From NCBI RefSeq assembly GCF_022808175.1, contig NZ_JALGBX010000033.1, positions 1 through 64,000 of the forward strand: a stretch of DNA of 64,000 nucleotides, given 5' to 3'. Below, in pieces: positions 35,260 through 43,524 of the stretch; position 1 is the first letter of the stretch; the number at the start of each line of letters is the position of its first letter. The notes under the pieces were generated by a model. It was not told the origin of the DNA, searched no databases, and worked only from the letters and a program-made list of their open reading frames with translations. The position numbers were made by a program, and so were the translations under genes. Source of the stretch: Streptomyces sp. AP-93 (GTDB lineage Bacteria > Actinomycetota > Actinomycetes > Streptomycetales > Streptomycetaceae).

Positions 35260-35996
35260 GCGTCCTGTCCTTCGCCGTGACCGCCCAAGGTGGCCGCGAT
35301 GATCTCGTCGGGGGGTGACTCGGAGAGGTAGAAGTGGTCGCCCGCGACGATGTGCTCGACGAAGCCCTCGGGGGCGATCTTCGCCCATGGACGGATGTCG
35401 GCGTCGTCGTCGGCATCGCCGACGACGCAGGTCACGGGGCAGCACAGCTGTGGTTCTTCGCTCATGCGGTACGCGTGGAACAGCTTGCCGTCGCCCAGGG
35501 TGTAGGGCAGGACGAGGTCCTGGAAGTCGGGGTCCTTCGCGAGCTCAGGGTCGGTGCCGCCGAGCCGGATGAGCTGCTCGACCAGTTCCGCCGGGTCCTC
35601 GGACGGCGGCGGCAGCGGGCCGGGCAGCGGACCGTTGCGCGATCCGGAGGCGAAGAGGTGCACTACGGGGATGCCGGCCGCTTCCAGGGCCCGTGCCGTC
35701 TCGAGTGCGACGGCGGCGCCCAAGCTGTGGCCGAACAGGGCCAGCGGCTTGTCGGCCAGCGGGGCGATCGCGTCGGCGATCTCGCGGGCCATCTCGACCA
35801 GGTCCTCGGCGAGCGGGTCGTCGAAGCGGTGCGCCCTGCCGGGGTAGGCCACGGCGTGCACCTCGGCCTGCGGGAGCAGCGCGCCCCAGCCGGCGTAGAA
35901 GGACGCCGATCCGCCGGCGTGCGGCAGACAGATCAGTCGGACGGCGGCCTCCGGCCGGGGCGTCACGCACCGGAGCCAGTCCTGTGTGACGGTCAT
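35256..35996 (-). CDS. Type II thioesterase
   Basis: 246 residues. The GrsT/RifR-type alpha/beta-hydrolase has the nucleophile motif GHSLGAAVAL, the N-terminal LICLPHAGGSASFYAGWG, and the C-terminal His in VAGDHFYLSE. Such enzymes free stalled carrier proteins, or in some pathways release the product. No TE domain is built into any NRPS or PKS here, so this and the second TE (44758-45525) are the only release candidates. It overlaps both neighbours by 4 bp. Confidence 0.92.
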   Translation of the reverse strand: MTVTQDWLRCVTPRPEAAVRLICLPHAGGSASFYAGWGALLPQAEVHAVAYPGRAHRFDDPLAEDLVEMAREIADAIAPLADKPLALFGHSLGAAVALETARALEAAGIPVVHLFASGSRNGPLPGPLPPPSEDPAELVEQLIRLGGTDPELAKDPDFQDLVLPYTLGDGKLFHAYRMSEEPQLCCPVTCVVGDADDDADIRPWAKIAPEGFVEHIVAGDHFYLSESPPDEIIAATLGGHGEGQDA

Positions 35997-37849
35997 ATGC
36001 GGTCTCCCTCCGACCGTACCCGGCGCCGCGCCTGCCGCCGGACGCGGTCACCACGGTCAGTCATTCCGGTGTTGCCGCCCTCTAGGAGGACCTTTGCCTG
36101 CGCGGTGGCCGTCGTGTGCCGGAAAAGGGACACGACGGTTGCGTGTCGTCCCGTATGTCGTTCGAGCGCGCCCTGCAACTTCATGAGGGTCAGCGAACTG
36201 CCGCCGAGATCGAAGAAATTGACGTCCGGCGGAACGGTCTCGACGCCGAGGACCTCGCGCCAGGCCGCGATGACCCGCTCGGTGAGGTCCTCGCAATTCT
36301 GCCGTTCCTCATTCGCCTTCTCGCTCTCCTTCGCCCCGGTTTCCCGGACGCTCCGTTCCAGGAGCGCCAGGTCGACCTTTCCGTTGGTCGTGACGGGGAA
36401 GTGCGCGTGAAGGTGAATGCGGTCGGGCCGGTACTCGGCGGGCGAGACCTCCGCGGCGGCCTTGCGCACGGCCGCCTCGTCGGCGCCCTCGTCCAGCCGC
36501 AGATGTGCGATGAGCGTGGTGCGTTCGGCATCGGTGAGGACCGCGGCGTCCGCGACGCCGTCGACAGCGTGCAGAACCAGTTCCACGGCTTCGAGCTGCA
36601 AACGCTGGCCGCGCAGTTTCACCTGACGGTCGACGCGGCCGAGGAACTCCAGCTCGCCGCTCTCGTTCCGGCGCACCAAGTCGCCCGTACGGTAAAGGCG
36701 TTCATTCGGCTCGCCCCACGGGTCCGCGAGGAAGGCGGCTTCGGTGGCGGCCGGGCGGTTCAGGTATCCGCGCGTCACTCCGGGACCGGCGACGCACAAC
36801 TCTCCGGACTCGCCTTCGGCAACCGGCTTCTGCTGCTTGTCGAGCACGTACAACCGGGTACCGGGGACGGCCTGTCCGATCGTCGAGGGGGCGGGCTCCG
36901 TGTACCGGCGGAAGGTCGCCCAGACCGTGGCTTCGCTCGGGCCGTATTCGTTCACCAACTCGGCGCCGGGAACGGCCTCGAAGTGCCGCTGAATCAGCGA
37001 ATCGTCCAGCGCTTCGCCGGCCACTGTGACCGACCGCAGGGATGTCAGATTCCCCAGCCCGCAGGCCGCGGAGTCGATGACCATGCGGTACATCGCGGGA
37101 ATCATCAGCGTATGCGTGACATCGAATTCGCCGATGACCGCGGCCAGTTCGGCCGGGTCGCGACGCTGCTGATCGGATGCGACGACCAGGCATCCACCGG
37201 AGGTCAGGGTGCCCCAGATGCCCGCCACCGACGAATCGAAGGCGAGGGGCGACACCAGAAGGAAACGGTCGATGTCCGGATACACCGATCGGCGGGTTGC
37301 CGTGGAGTAAGCGAGCTGGCCGTGGCCGACCGGGACGCCCTTGGGCTCACCGGTACTGCCGGAGGTATAGACAACGTATGCCACACCGTCGGGCTCGGGA
37401 CTCTTCCATTCCGGCTGTCGCCGGTTCGCCGCCGCCATGGATTCGGATACGACGGGCACGCCGGAATTCGCCGAATACGGCAGCGCCTCCCCCATATCGG
37501 ACAAGACGGCCACGGCCCCGGAATCCTCGACGATCGCGCGGATGCGCTCCTCGGGCTGCGAGGCGTCGACCGGAACGTATGCCGCACCGGCGGCCATCAC
37601 GGCGGCCACCGACACAATCATCGACAGCGTCGGCGGTTGCACCACGACGACACGGTCGCCGGGGCCCACTCCTATGGCGCTTAGTTCTGCTGCGAGCGCT
37701 CCGGAGCGCTCAAGCAGCTCCTCGTAAGTAAGTTGTCCCGATTCGCCCACGACGGCGAAAGAAGCCGGATTCCGTACGGCAACCGCCCTCAAGGTGTCGA
37801 GAACCGAGTCTGCACTGGCGCAGCCCTCGGGAAGCCTACTGTCGGCCAT
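35993..37849 (-). CDS. NRPS A-PCP didomain
   Basis: 618 residues from ATG 37849; GTG 37858 is possible. Adenylation domain about 20-510 with VVYTSGSTGEPKGV, NEYGPSEATVW, YRTGDL and the Lys in TTNGKVDLALLE. Carrier domain about 530-605 with FFDLGGSSLTLM. It lacks a condensation domain, so it may act as a starter module or work with the free C proteins. First gene of the seven-gene leftward operon, divergent from the peptidase gene. Specificity cannot be read with confidence. Confidence 0.92.
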   Translation of the reverse strand: MADSRLPEGCASADSVLDTLRAVAVRNPASFAVVGESGQLTYEELLERSGALAAELSAIGVGPGDRVVVVQPPTLSMIVSVAAVMAAGAAYVPVDASQPEERIRAIVEDSGAVAVLSDMGEALPYSANSGVPVVSESMAAANRRQPEWKSPEPDGVAYVVYTSGSTGEPKGVPVGHGQLAYSTATRRSVYPDIDRFLLVSPLAFDSSVAGIWGTLTSGGCLVVASDQQRRDPAELAAVIGEFDVTHTLMIPAMYRMVIDSAACGLGNLTSLRSVTVAGEALDDSLIQRHFEAVPGAELVNEYGPSEATVWATFRRYTEPAPSTIGQAVPGTRLYVLDKQQKPVAEGESGELCVAGPGVTRGYLNRPAATEAAFLADPWGEPNERLYRTGDLVRRNESGELEFLGRVDRQVKLRGQRLQLEAVELVLHAVDGVADAAVLTDAERTTLIAHLRLDEGADEAAVRKAAAEVSPAEYRPDRIHLHAHFPVTTNGKVDLALLERSVRETGAKESEKANEERQNCEDLTERVIAAWREVLGVETVPPDVNFFDLGGSSLTLMKLQGALERHTGRHATVVSLFRHTTATAQAKVLLEGGNTGMTDRGDRVRRQARRRVRSEGDRI

Positions 37850-38314
37850 GGTGGTCACACCCCCGTTACGATCCACACTGCCAATCCAGATCGTAGCGCG
37901 CAAGATCCAGAGGGCATAGCCGCAATCTGTTCGGTCAAAACGGCTTGAACACACAACTTTTGACGCAGCGTCAGCAATCCGAAGAAGGATGCACGGCCGC
38001 CGCGAGGACACGAACGAACGCGCATCAGCGTACTGTTCGAGGTCAAGGACTGCCCTGAAGCTGCAGGTTCCCGCCCGCCAGCGACAGTGTCAACGCCGCG
38101 TCCCCATGCGATACTTCAAAGCCTCACGCAAGTCGGCTACCTTCTCAAAGTGCGAACACGTTGAGGTTTAGGCCCAGTTGAACGGGCCGGAACCTTCGGC
38201 CGAATCGACCGGTCCAAGTCGGCGCCCAAGTCGCAGGTTTGACATGAGTCCCGCCAAGGATCTGCCGATCACCTACGTACAACAACTATGGTCCAAATGC
38301 TACTTGGGGGAAGC
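37850..38314. promoter_or_regulatory. Divergent control region between A-PCP gene and S9 peptidase gene
   Basis: 465 bp without a gene, clearly lower in G+C than its flanks. It must hold the promoters of both divergent operons. A perfect palindrome TGACGC-A-GCGTCA at 37961-37973 is a candidate operator. Short open frames near 37990-38270 have no sign of coding. A GGGGGAAGC ribosome-binding site precedes the peptidase start. Confidence 0.5.
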
Positions 38315-40288
38315 ATGGAGATCGGCAAGGCGCTGCCCTACGGATCGTGGCCGTCACCGGTCACCCCGAGGGGCGTCGCGGCCGCCTCGGCCTCGCTCGG
38401 CGACGGCGCCCAGTACGTCCTGGGCCGGCCGTGGTGGGCGGAGAGCCGCCCCGACGAGGGCGGCCGGGTGACGGTCTGCCGCCAGTCGCCCGACGGCAGC
38501 ACCCAGGAACTGCTCGCCGCGCCGTGGGACGCCCGTTCTCGGGTGCACGAATACGGCGGCGGCGCGTGGACGGCGGTCGGCGAGACCCTGGTCTTCGTCC
38601 AGTACGACGACCAGCGGCTCTACCGCCTCACTCCGGGCGGCTCGCCGGAACCGATCACTCCGGCCGTCGACCCGGCGCTCTCGGTGCGTTTCGGCGACCT
38701 GTCCGCGAGCCATGACGGATCTCACGTCATCTGCGTGCGGGAGACGCTCGCGGCGCAGGACGTGGTCCGCGACATCGTGTCCATACCGGTCGACGGCGAC
38801 GGCGGTGACTCCGGAAAGGTCGAGCACCTGGCCGGCGGCTCCCGGTTCGTCGCCTTCCCGCGTCAGTCGCCCGATGGCTCCCGTCTCGCGTGGATCTCCT
38901 GGGAACATCCGCAAATGCCCTGGGACGGGACGGAGTTGCGGATATCCGAGCGTGACGAGCACGGCGGGTACGGCGCTCCGCGCGTCGTCCTCGGCTCGAC
39001 GACGGAATCGGTTCTCCAGCCGGAATGGCTGGACGGCGGATCGCTCGCCGTGATCAGCGACCGGTCCGGCTGGTGGAACCTCTACCGGCTCACCCTCGGA
39101 TCCGACGGCCCCGAAGCCCCGCACCCCGACCGGCCCGAAGCCCTGCACCCCGGCGAGCACGAGGTCGGCGGCCCCCTCTGGAAGCTCCGCCCCCGCTGGT
39201 TCGGCGTGCTTCCCGGCAACCGCCTCCTCGCCGTCCGCACCCGGGGCGTCGACACCCTCTGCCTCGTCGACCTCGCCACAGGCACCGTCCGCGACCTCGA
39301 CCTGCCCGGTCTGGAGACCGTGACCCTGGTCGACGTCGAGGCCGAAGGCAGCCGCGCCCTGATCGTCGGCGGCGGCGCCCGCGAGCCACGGGGACTGCGC
39401 CAGGTGGACCTGGAGACCGGCGCGGTCACCCCGGTGCGGCTGCTCACCGAGGGCTTCCCGTCCGCCGCGTACCTCTCCCCCGCCCAGCCGAGGACGTTCG
39501 TCGACGAGCAGGGCCGCGAGGTCCACGCCATCGTCTACGCGCCTCATCACCCGACGGTCCAGGGCCCGGCCGACGAGCAGCCCCCGTACGTCGTGATGGC
39601 GCACGGCGGTCCGACGGCCCGGTCCACCGTCCTGGGCACCGCGAGCATCGCGTTCTGGACCAGCCGGGGCGTCGGCGTGCTCGACGTGAACTACGGCGGC
39701 TCCACCGGCTACGGCCGTGAGTACCGCGAGAGACTGCGGGACATGTGGGGTGTCGTCGACGTGGCCGACACCGCGCTCGCGGCCCGCCGTCTGGCCGAAG
39801 CCGGAGAGGCGGACCCGAGGCGCCTGGCTGTCCAGGGCCACAGCGCGGGCGGCTGGACCGTCCTCGCCTCCCTCGCCACGACCGACGTCTTCGCGGCGGG
39901 CATCTCCTCCTGCGGAGTCACCGACGCCCGGCTGATGGCCGAGCACACGCACGACTTCGAATCGCGCTACCTCGACGGCCTCATCGGCCCCCTCCCGGAG
40001 ACGGACAAGTTGTACGAGGAGCGCTCGCCGCTCGCCCACGTGGCCGGCGTGACCGCGCCCGTCCTCCTGCTCCAGGGGCTCGACGACCCGATCGTGCCCA
40101 CCCCGCTCGCCGAGGCCTTCCGGGCCGAGCTCGAACGCCACGGCGTGCCCCACCAGTACGTCGCGTTCGCGGGCGAGGGCCACGGGTTCCGCCGCGCCGA
40201 CACGGTGGCCCGATGCCTCGAACTGTCGCTGGACTTCCTGGGGGACGCGCTCGGTTTTGTCCCCGCGCCCGCCGGAAGCCCGGCCTGA
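38315..40288 (+). CDS. S9-family (prolyl oligopeptidase/acylaminoacyl peptidase) serine peptidase
   Basis: 657 residues from ATG 38315, chosen for the Shine-Dalgarno GGGGGAAGC; an ATG at 38288 would add nine residues. The N-terminal half is a beta-propeller with repeated strand patterns (FPRQSPDGSRLAWISWEHPQMPW). The C-terminal catalytic domain has Ser510 in GHSAGGWT, Asp in LDDPIVP and His in GEGHGF. No signal peptide, so it acts in the cytoplasm. In peptide antibiotic clusters such peptidases remove a protecting aminoacyl group or destroy the product as self-protection. First gene of a rightward operon with PCP, A and C. Confidence 0.9.
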   Translation: MEIGKALPYGSWPSPVTPRGVAAASASLGDGAQYVLGRPWWAESRPDEGGRVTVCRQSPDGSTQELLAAPWDARSRVHEYGGGAWTAVGETLVFVQYDDQRLYRLTPGGSPEPITPAVDPALSVRFGDLSASHDGSHVICVRETLAAQDVVRDIVSIPVDGDGGDSGKVEHLAGGSRFVAFPRQSPDGSRLAWISWEHPQMPWDGTELRISERDEHGGYGAPRVVLGSTTESVLQPEWLDGGSLAVISDRSGWWNLYRLTLGSDGPEAPHPDRPEALHPGEHEVGGPLWKLRPRWFGVLPGNRLLAVRTRGVDTLCLVDLATGTVRDLDLPGLETVTLVDVEAEGSRALIVGGGAREPRGLRQVDLETGAVTPVRLLTEGFPSAAYLSPAQPRTFVDEQGREVHAIVYAPHHPTVQGPADEQPPYVVMAHGGPTARSTVLGTASIAFWTSRGVGVLDVNYGGSTGYGREYRERLRDMWGVVDVADTALAARRLAEAGEADPRRLAVQGHSAGGWTVLASLATTDVFAAGISSCGVTDARLMAEHTHDFESRYLDGLIGPLPETDKLYEERSPLAHVAGVTAPVLLLQGLDDPIVPTPLAEAFRAELERHGVPHQYVAFAGEGHGFRRADTVARCLELSLDFLGDALGFVPAPAGSPA

Positions 40289-40398
40289 TCACCGTACCGC
40301 CCGGGGCGAGCCACGAGCGCTCCGCTCCGGGACCGGACGGTAGTACGCCCGCCGCCCGGCCTTCCGCCGCAGCGGCACGACGAGAAGAGAAAAGGACC

Positions 40399-40692
40399 AT
40401 GCCCGACCTCCGCGAAGAACTGACCGACGCCCCCTACACGCCCCCCGCCGACCCGCTGGAGAAGCAGGTCGCGGAGATCATCGCCTCGGTGCTCGACATC
40501 GACAAGGTGGGGCGCGAGGACAGCTTCTACGACCTCGGCGGCGGATCGATGCAGGCGATCCGGATCTGCGCCCGTGCGGAGCAGGAGACCGGCCTGACCG
40601 TCGACCCCCTCACGCTCCTCGAAAACGACCGGCTGGTCGATTTCGTCGCGGAGCTGCGCGGCGCCAACTCCACGGCCGCCACGGGGAACTGA
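40399..40692 (+). CDS. Free-standing peptidyl carrier protein
   Basis: 97 residues. The phosphopantetheine site is DLGGGSMQAIR with Ser50, in a four-helix carrier fold. ATG 40399 follows an AAAGGA ribosome-binding site. The next gene is a free adenylation protein 4 bp downstream, so the pair most likely makes one aminoacyl-S-PCP for modification in trans by oxygenases or the aminotransferases. Confidence 0.92.
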   Translation: MPDLREELTDAPYTPPADPLEKQVAEIIASVLDIDKVGREDSFYDLGGGSMQAIRICARAEQETGLTVDPLTLLENDRLVDFVAELRGANSTAATGN

Positions 40693-40696
40693 CGCC

Positions 40697-42208
40697 ATGT
40701 CGACGCGGCTTCCCCTTCATCTGGCCGTCCGACGTCTCGCCTCGGCGAACCCCGACGCCATCGCACTGGTCCACGACACCGAGCACGTCTCCTACCGCAC
40801 GCTCGCCGAGGCGGGCGACAACTACGCACGCCTGCTGACCTCTTGGGGCGTCCGGCAAGGTGACATCGTCGCGTTGATGCTCCCCCGGTCGGCCCAGCTG
40901 GTGGCCGTGCAGCTCGGCGTGCTCGCGTGCGGGGCCGCGTACACCGGAATCGATCCCCGCTGGCCGGCCTCGCGGGTCTCCTCGATCCTCGACCAGCTCG
41001 ACGCCCCGGTCGTCGTGGGCCGCACGCCCGGCGACATCGAGGGCCGTCCCGTCCGGGTCATCGCCCCGGAGTCCGTCATGTCCGCCGCCGCGGACCCGGC
41101 CCCGTACAACTCGCCCGAGGTGTCGCTCGACGACGCCGCGACGGTCTTCTTCACCTCCGGCACCACCGGCGTCTCGAAGGGCGTCGTCACGACGCACCGG
41201 GCGGTCACCCGGATGTTCGGGACGGCCGGCCTCGACGGCTTCGGCCCCGGTCACGTGACCCCGCAGGCGGCGCCGCTGCCCTGGGACATGTACGCCTTCG
41301 AGCTCTGGGGCCAGCTCTCCACCGGCGGCACCAGTGTGATCGTCGGCGAGGACCACCTCATGCCCCGCCGCCTGCGGGCGCTGGTCGCGGACGAGGGGGT
41401 CGACACGCTGTGGCTGACGACCTCCCTGTTCAACCTCTTCGTCGACGAGGACGTCGACAGCTTCGCGGGCCTCAAGCGGCTCTACGTCGGCGGGGAGAAG
41501 CAGTCGCCCGCGCACGTGGGCCGCTACCTCGAGCGCTTCCCCGACGTCCCGGTCTGGAACGGGTACGGGCCGGCGGAGAACTGCATGCTGACGACGCTGC
41601 ACCGAATGGGCCCGGCCGACCTGTCGGTGCCGGGCGGCATCCCGCTCGGGCGGATCGTGCCCGGCACGGACGTCGTCGTGGTCCGGGACGACGGCAGCCC
41701 CGCCTCCGCCGAGGAGACCGGCGAGATCCTCGTCACCGGTGGCGGGCTGGCGCTCGGGTACGTGAACGACCCCGTCCTGACCGGGACGAAGTTCATCGAG
41801 ATCGAGGTCGACGGCGAGACCCGGCGCGCGTACCGCACCGGCGACATGGGCCTGTTCGACTCGGATGGAGTGCTGCACTACCGCGACCGCATCGACCGCC
41901 AGATCAAGCTGAACGGCAACCGGATCGAACTCGGCGACATCGAGAGCGCCGCCCGGCGCGTCGAGGCCATCCGCACCTGCGCGGCGGTGGCGGTCAGGGA
42001 CGACAACGGCCAGGTCCAGCACATCGCGCTGTACTACAGCACCGACGCGGACCACGCCGGCCTCACCCCGCGCGAGCTGCGGAAGCAGCTGGCGACGATG
42101 CTGCCCGCGTACGCGATCCCGACCGCGATGGAGCGCCTCGACGCCCTGCCGATCAGCGCGAACGGCAAGGTCGACCTGCGGGCCCTGGGCGAGCGGGGCC
42201 GCCGGTGA
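40697..42208 (+). CDS. Free-standing adenylation protein
   Basis: 503 residues. Full A-domain core motifs: FFTSGTTGVSKGVV, NGYGPAENCM, YRTGDMG, and Lys in ISANGKVDLRAL near the end. The binding-pocket region begins WDMYAFELWG and continues TLWLTTSLFN, like the A domain of the large NRPS, so the two may prefer related neutral amino acids; this is weak evidence. Stop overlaps the start of the C gene (GTGA). Confidence 0.92.
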   Translation: MSTRLPLHLAVRRLASANPDAIALVHDTEHVSYRTLAEAGDNYARLLTSWGVRQGDIVALMLPRSAQLVAVQLGVLACGAAYTGIDPRWPASRVSSILDQLDAPVVVGRTPGDIEGRPVRVIAPESVMSAAADPAPYNSPEVSLDDAATVFFTSGTTGVSKGVVTTHRAVTRMFGTAGLDGFGPGHVTPQAAPLPWDMYAFELWGQLSTGGTSVIVGEDHLMPRRLRALVADEGVDTLWLTTSLFNLFVDEDVDSFAGLKRLYVGGEKQSPAHVGRYLERFPDVPVWNGYGPAENCMLTTLHRMGPADLSVPGGIPLGRIVPGTDVVVVRDDGSPASAEETGEILVTGGGLALGYVNDPVLTGTKFIEIEVDGETRRAYRTGDMGLFDSDGVLHYRDRIDRQIKLNGNRIELGDIESAARRVEAIRTCAAVAVRDDNGQVQHIALYYSTDADHAGLTPRELRKQLATMLPAYAIPTAMERLDALPISANGKVDLRALGERGRR

Positions 42209-43524
42209 CCGGCGAGGCCTATCCGCTGACGTTCGAGGAAGAGTCGATCTGGATCTCGGAGCAGCTCTTCCGGCGGCGCTCGCCGTATCTGGAGACCTGG
42301 GCCCAGCGGATCGAAGGACCGCTGGACCCGGAGGCGCTGCGGCGGGCCTGGGACGCCTTCGTCCTGCGGCACGCGGCACTGCGCACCCGCTTCCTCCTGG
42401 AGGACGGCGGCACGGTCCAGCGCTTCGCGCCGGAGCCGCCGAGCGAGATGGAACGGGAGCAGTGGCCGGGCGGTGAGCTCGAAGCGGTGCTGCGGGAGGC
42501 CGGGCGCCGTCCGCTGGACCTCACCCGCTCGCCGTACCGGGCCACGCTCTACAAGCGCTCCCCGCTGGACCACGTCCTGCTGGTCCAGGTGCACCACATC
42601 ATCGTCGACGACGTCTCGCTGTCGATCCTGACCGAGGAGCTCGGCGCTCTCTACAACGCGCAGGTCACCGGAGAGCCGCCCGCGCTTCCTCCGCTCGCCG
42701 GCGACCCCGGCGCCTACGCGGTCGCCCAGCGCGCCGCCGGTGTCTCCCCGGCGGCGCTGGACTTCTGGGCGGACTACCTCGCGGACGTGACGCCGCTGCC
42801 GCAGCTCCCGCCGTACCCCCGTCCGCAGCCTCCCCGGCGGGGACCCGGCACCGACATGGTGAGCGTGGTGCTGCCCGCGGAGACGCGCAAGGCGGTACGG
42901 GACACGGCCAGGGCGCTGCGGACGACGCCGCACGTGGTGTTCGCCGCGACGATGGCCATGACGTTCTCGGCGACGGTGGAGGTCGAGGACGTCGTCCTCG
43001 GCACGCCGACCTCGCGCCGAGGCGCGGCCGAGCTCGACCGGATGTTCGGCTGTCTGACGGACCTCATGCCGCTCCGCGTGCACGTGCCTCGGACGATGTC
43101 CTTCGCCGAGGCCTGCGCCACGACGAAGAAGAACGTCCTCACCACGCTCCGGCACCGTCAGACGCCGTACGCGGCGATCAGCAGCAACCTCCGGTCCGCG
43201 CAAAGCCTGCGCTCCAGCGACAACCTCGCCCGGGTCGTCCTCGTCATCGACGACGACCCGGGCGAGCTCGTCCTCCCCGGGCTGCGGTGCGAGCGCGTGT
43301 ACGTCGGTGCCGCCTGGCCCAAGTTCGACTGGTGCCAGTACGTCGTCGAGTCCGGCGACGAGTACCTCGTACGGGCCGACTACGCGACCGGCTGCTTCAC
43401 GCCGGAGGAGGCCGAGCGGATGCTGGCCCAGTGGGCGACCGTGGTGGCGGCGGTGACCGCCGACACCACGGTGACTCCGGGACGGCTCGGAGAGCTCCTC
43501 GGCTCTCCCGCTACGACGCCATGA
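42205..43524 (+). CDS. Free-standing condensation-domain protein, HHxxxDD variant
   Basis: 439 residues from GTG 42205. The condensation signature is QVHHIIVDD (130-136): both His and the Asp are kept, but the last Gly of HHxxxDG is Asp. Other C-domain features are present (FRRAWDAFVLRHAALRTRFL-like helix; VLGTPTSRRGAAELDRMFG). It probably condenses the aminoacyl group on the free PCP with another unit. Its 3' end overlaps the convergent aminotransferase gene by 14 bp. Confidence 0.88.
   Translation: MTGEAYPLTFEEESIWISEQLFRRRSPYLETWAQRIEGPLDPEALRRAWDAFVLRHAALRTRFLLEDGGTVQRFAPEPPSEMEREQWPGGELEAVLREAGRRPLDLTRSPYRATLYKRSPLDHVLLVQVHHIIVDDVSLSILTEELGALYNAQVTGEPPALPPLAGDPGAYAVAQRAAGVSPAALDFWADYLADVTPLPQLPPYPRPQPPRRGPGTDMVSVVLPAETRKAVRDTARALRTTPHVVFAATMAMTFSATVEVEDVVLGTPTSRRGAAELDRMFGCLTDLMPLRVHVPRTMSFAEACATTKKNVLTTLRHRQTPYAAISSNLRSAQSLRSSDNLARVVLVIDDDPGELVLPGLRCERVYVGAAWPKFDWCQYVVESGDEYLVRADYATGCFTPEEAERMLAQWATVVAAVTADTTVTPGRLGELLGSPATTP

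Noticed and set aside
38354..40183. 609-codon frame opposite the S9 peptidase
   Set aside because: Antisense shadow; no motif, and codon bias is inverted.
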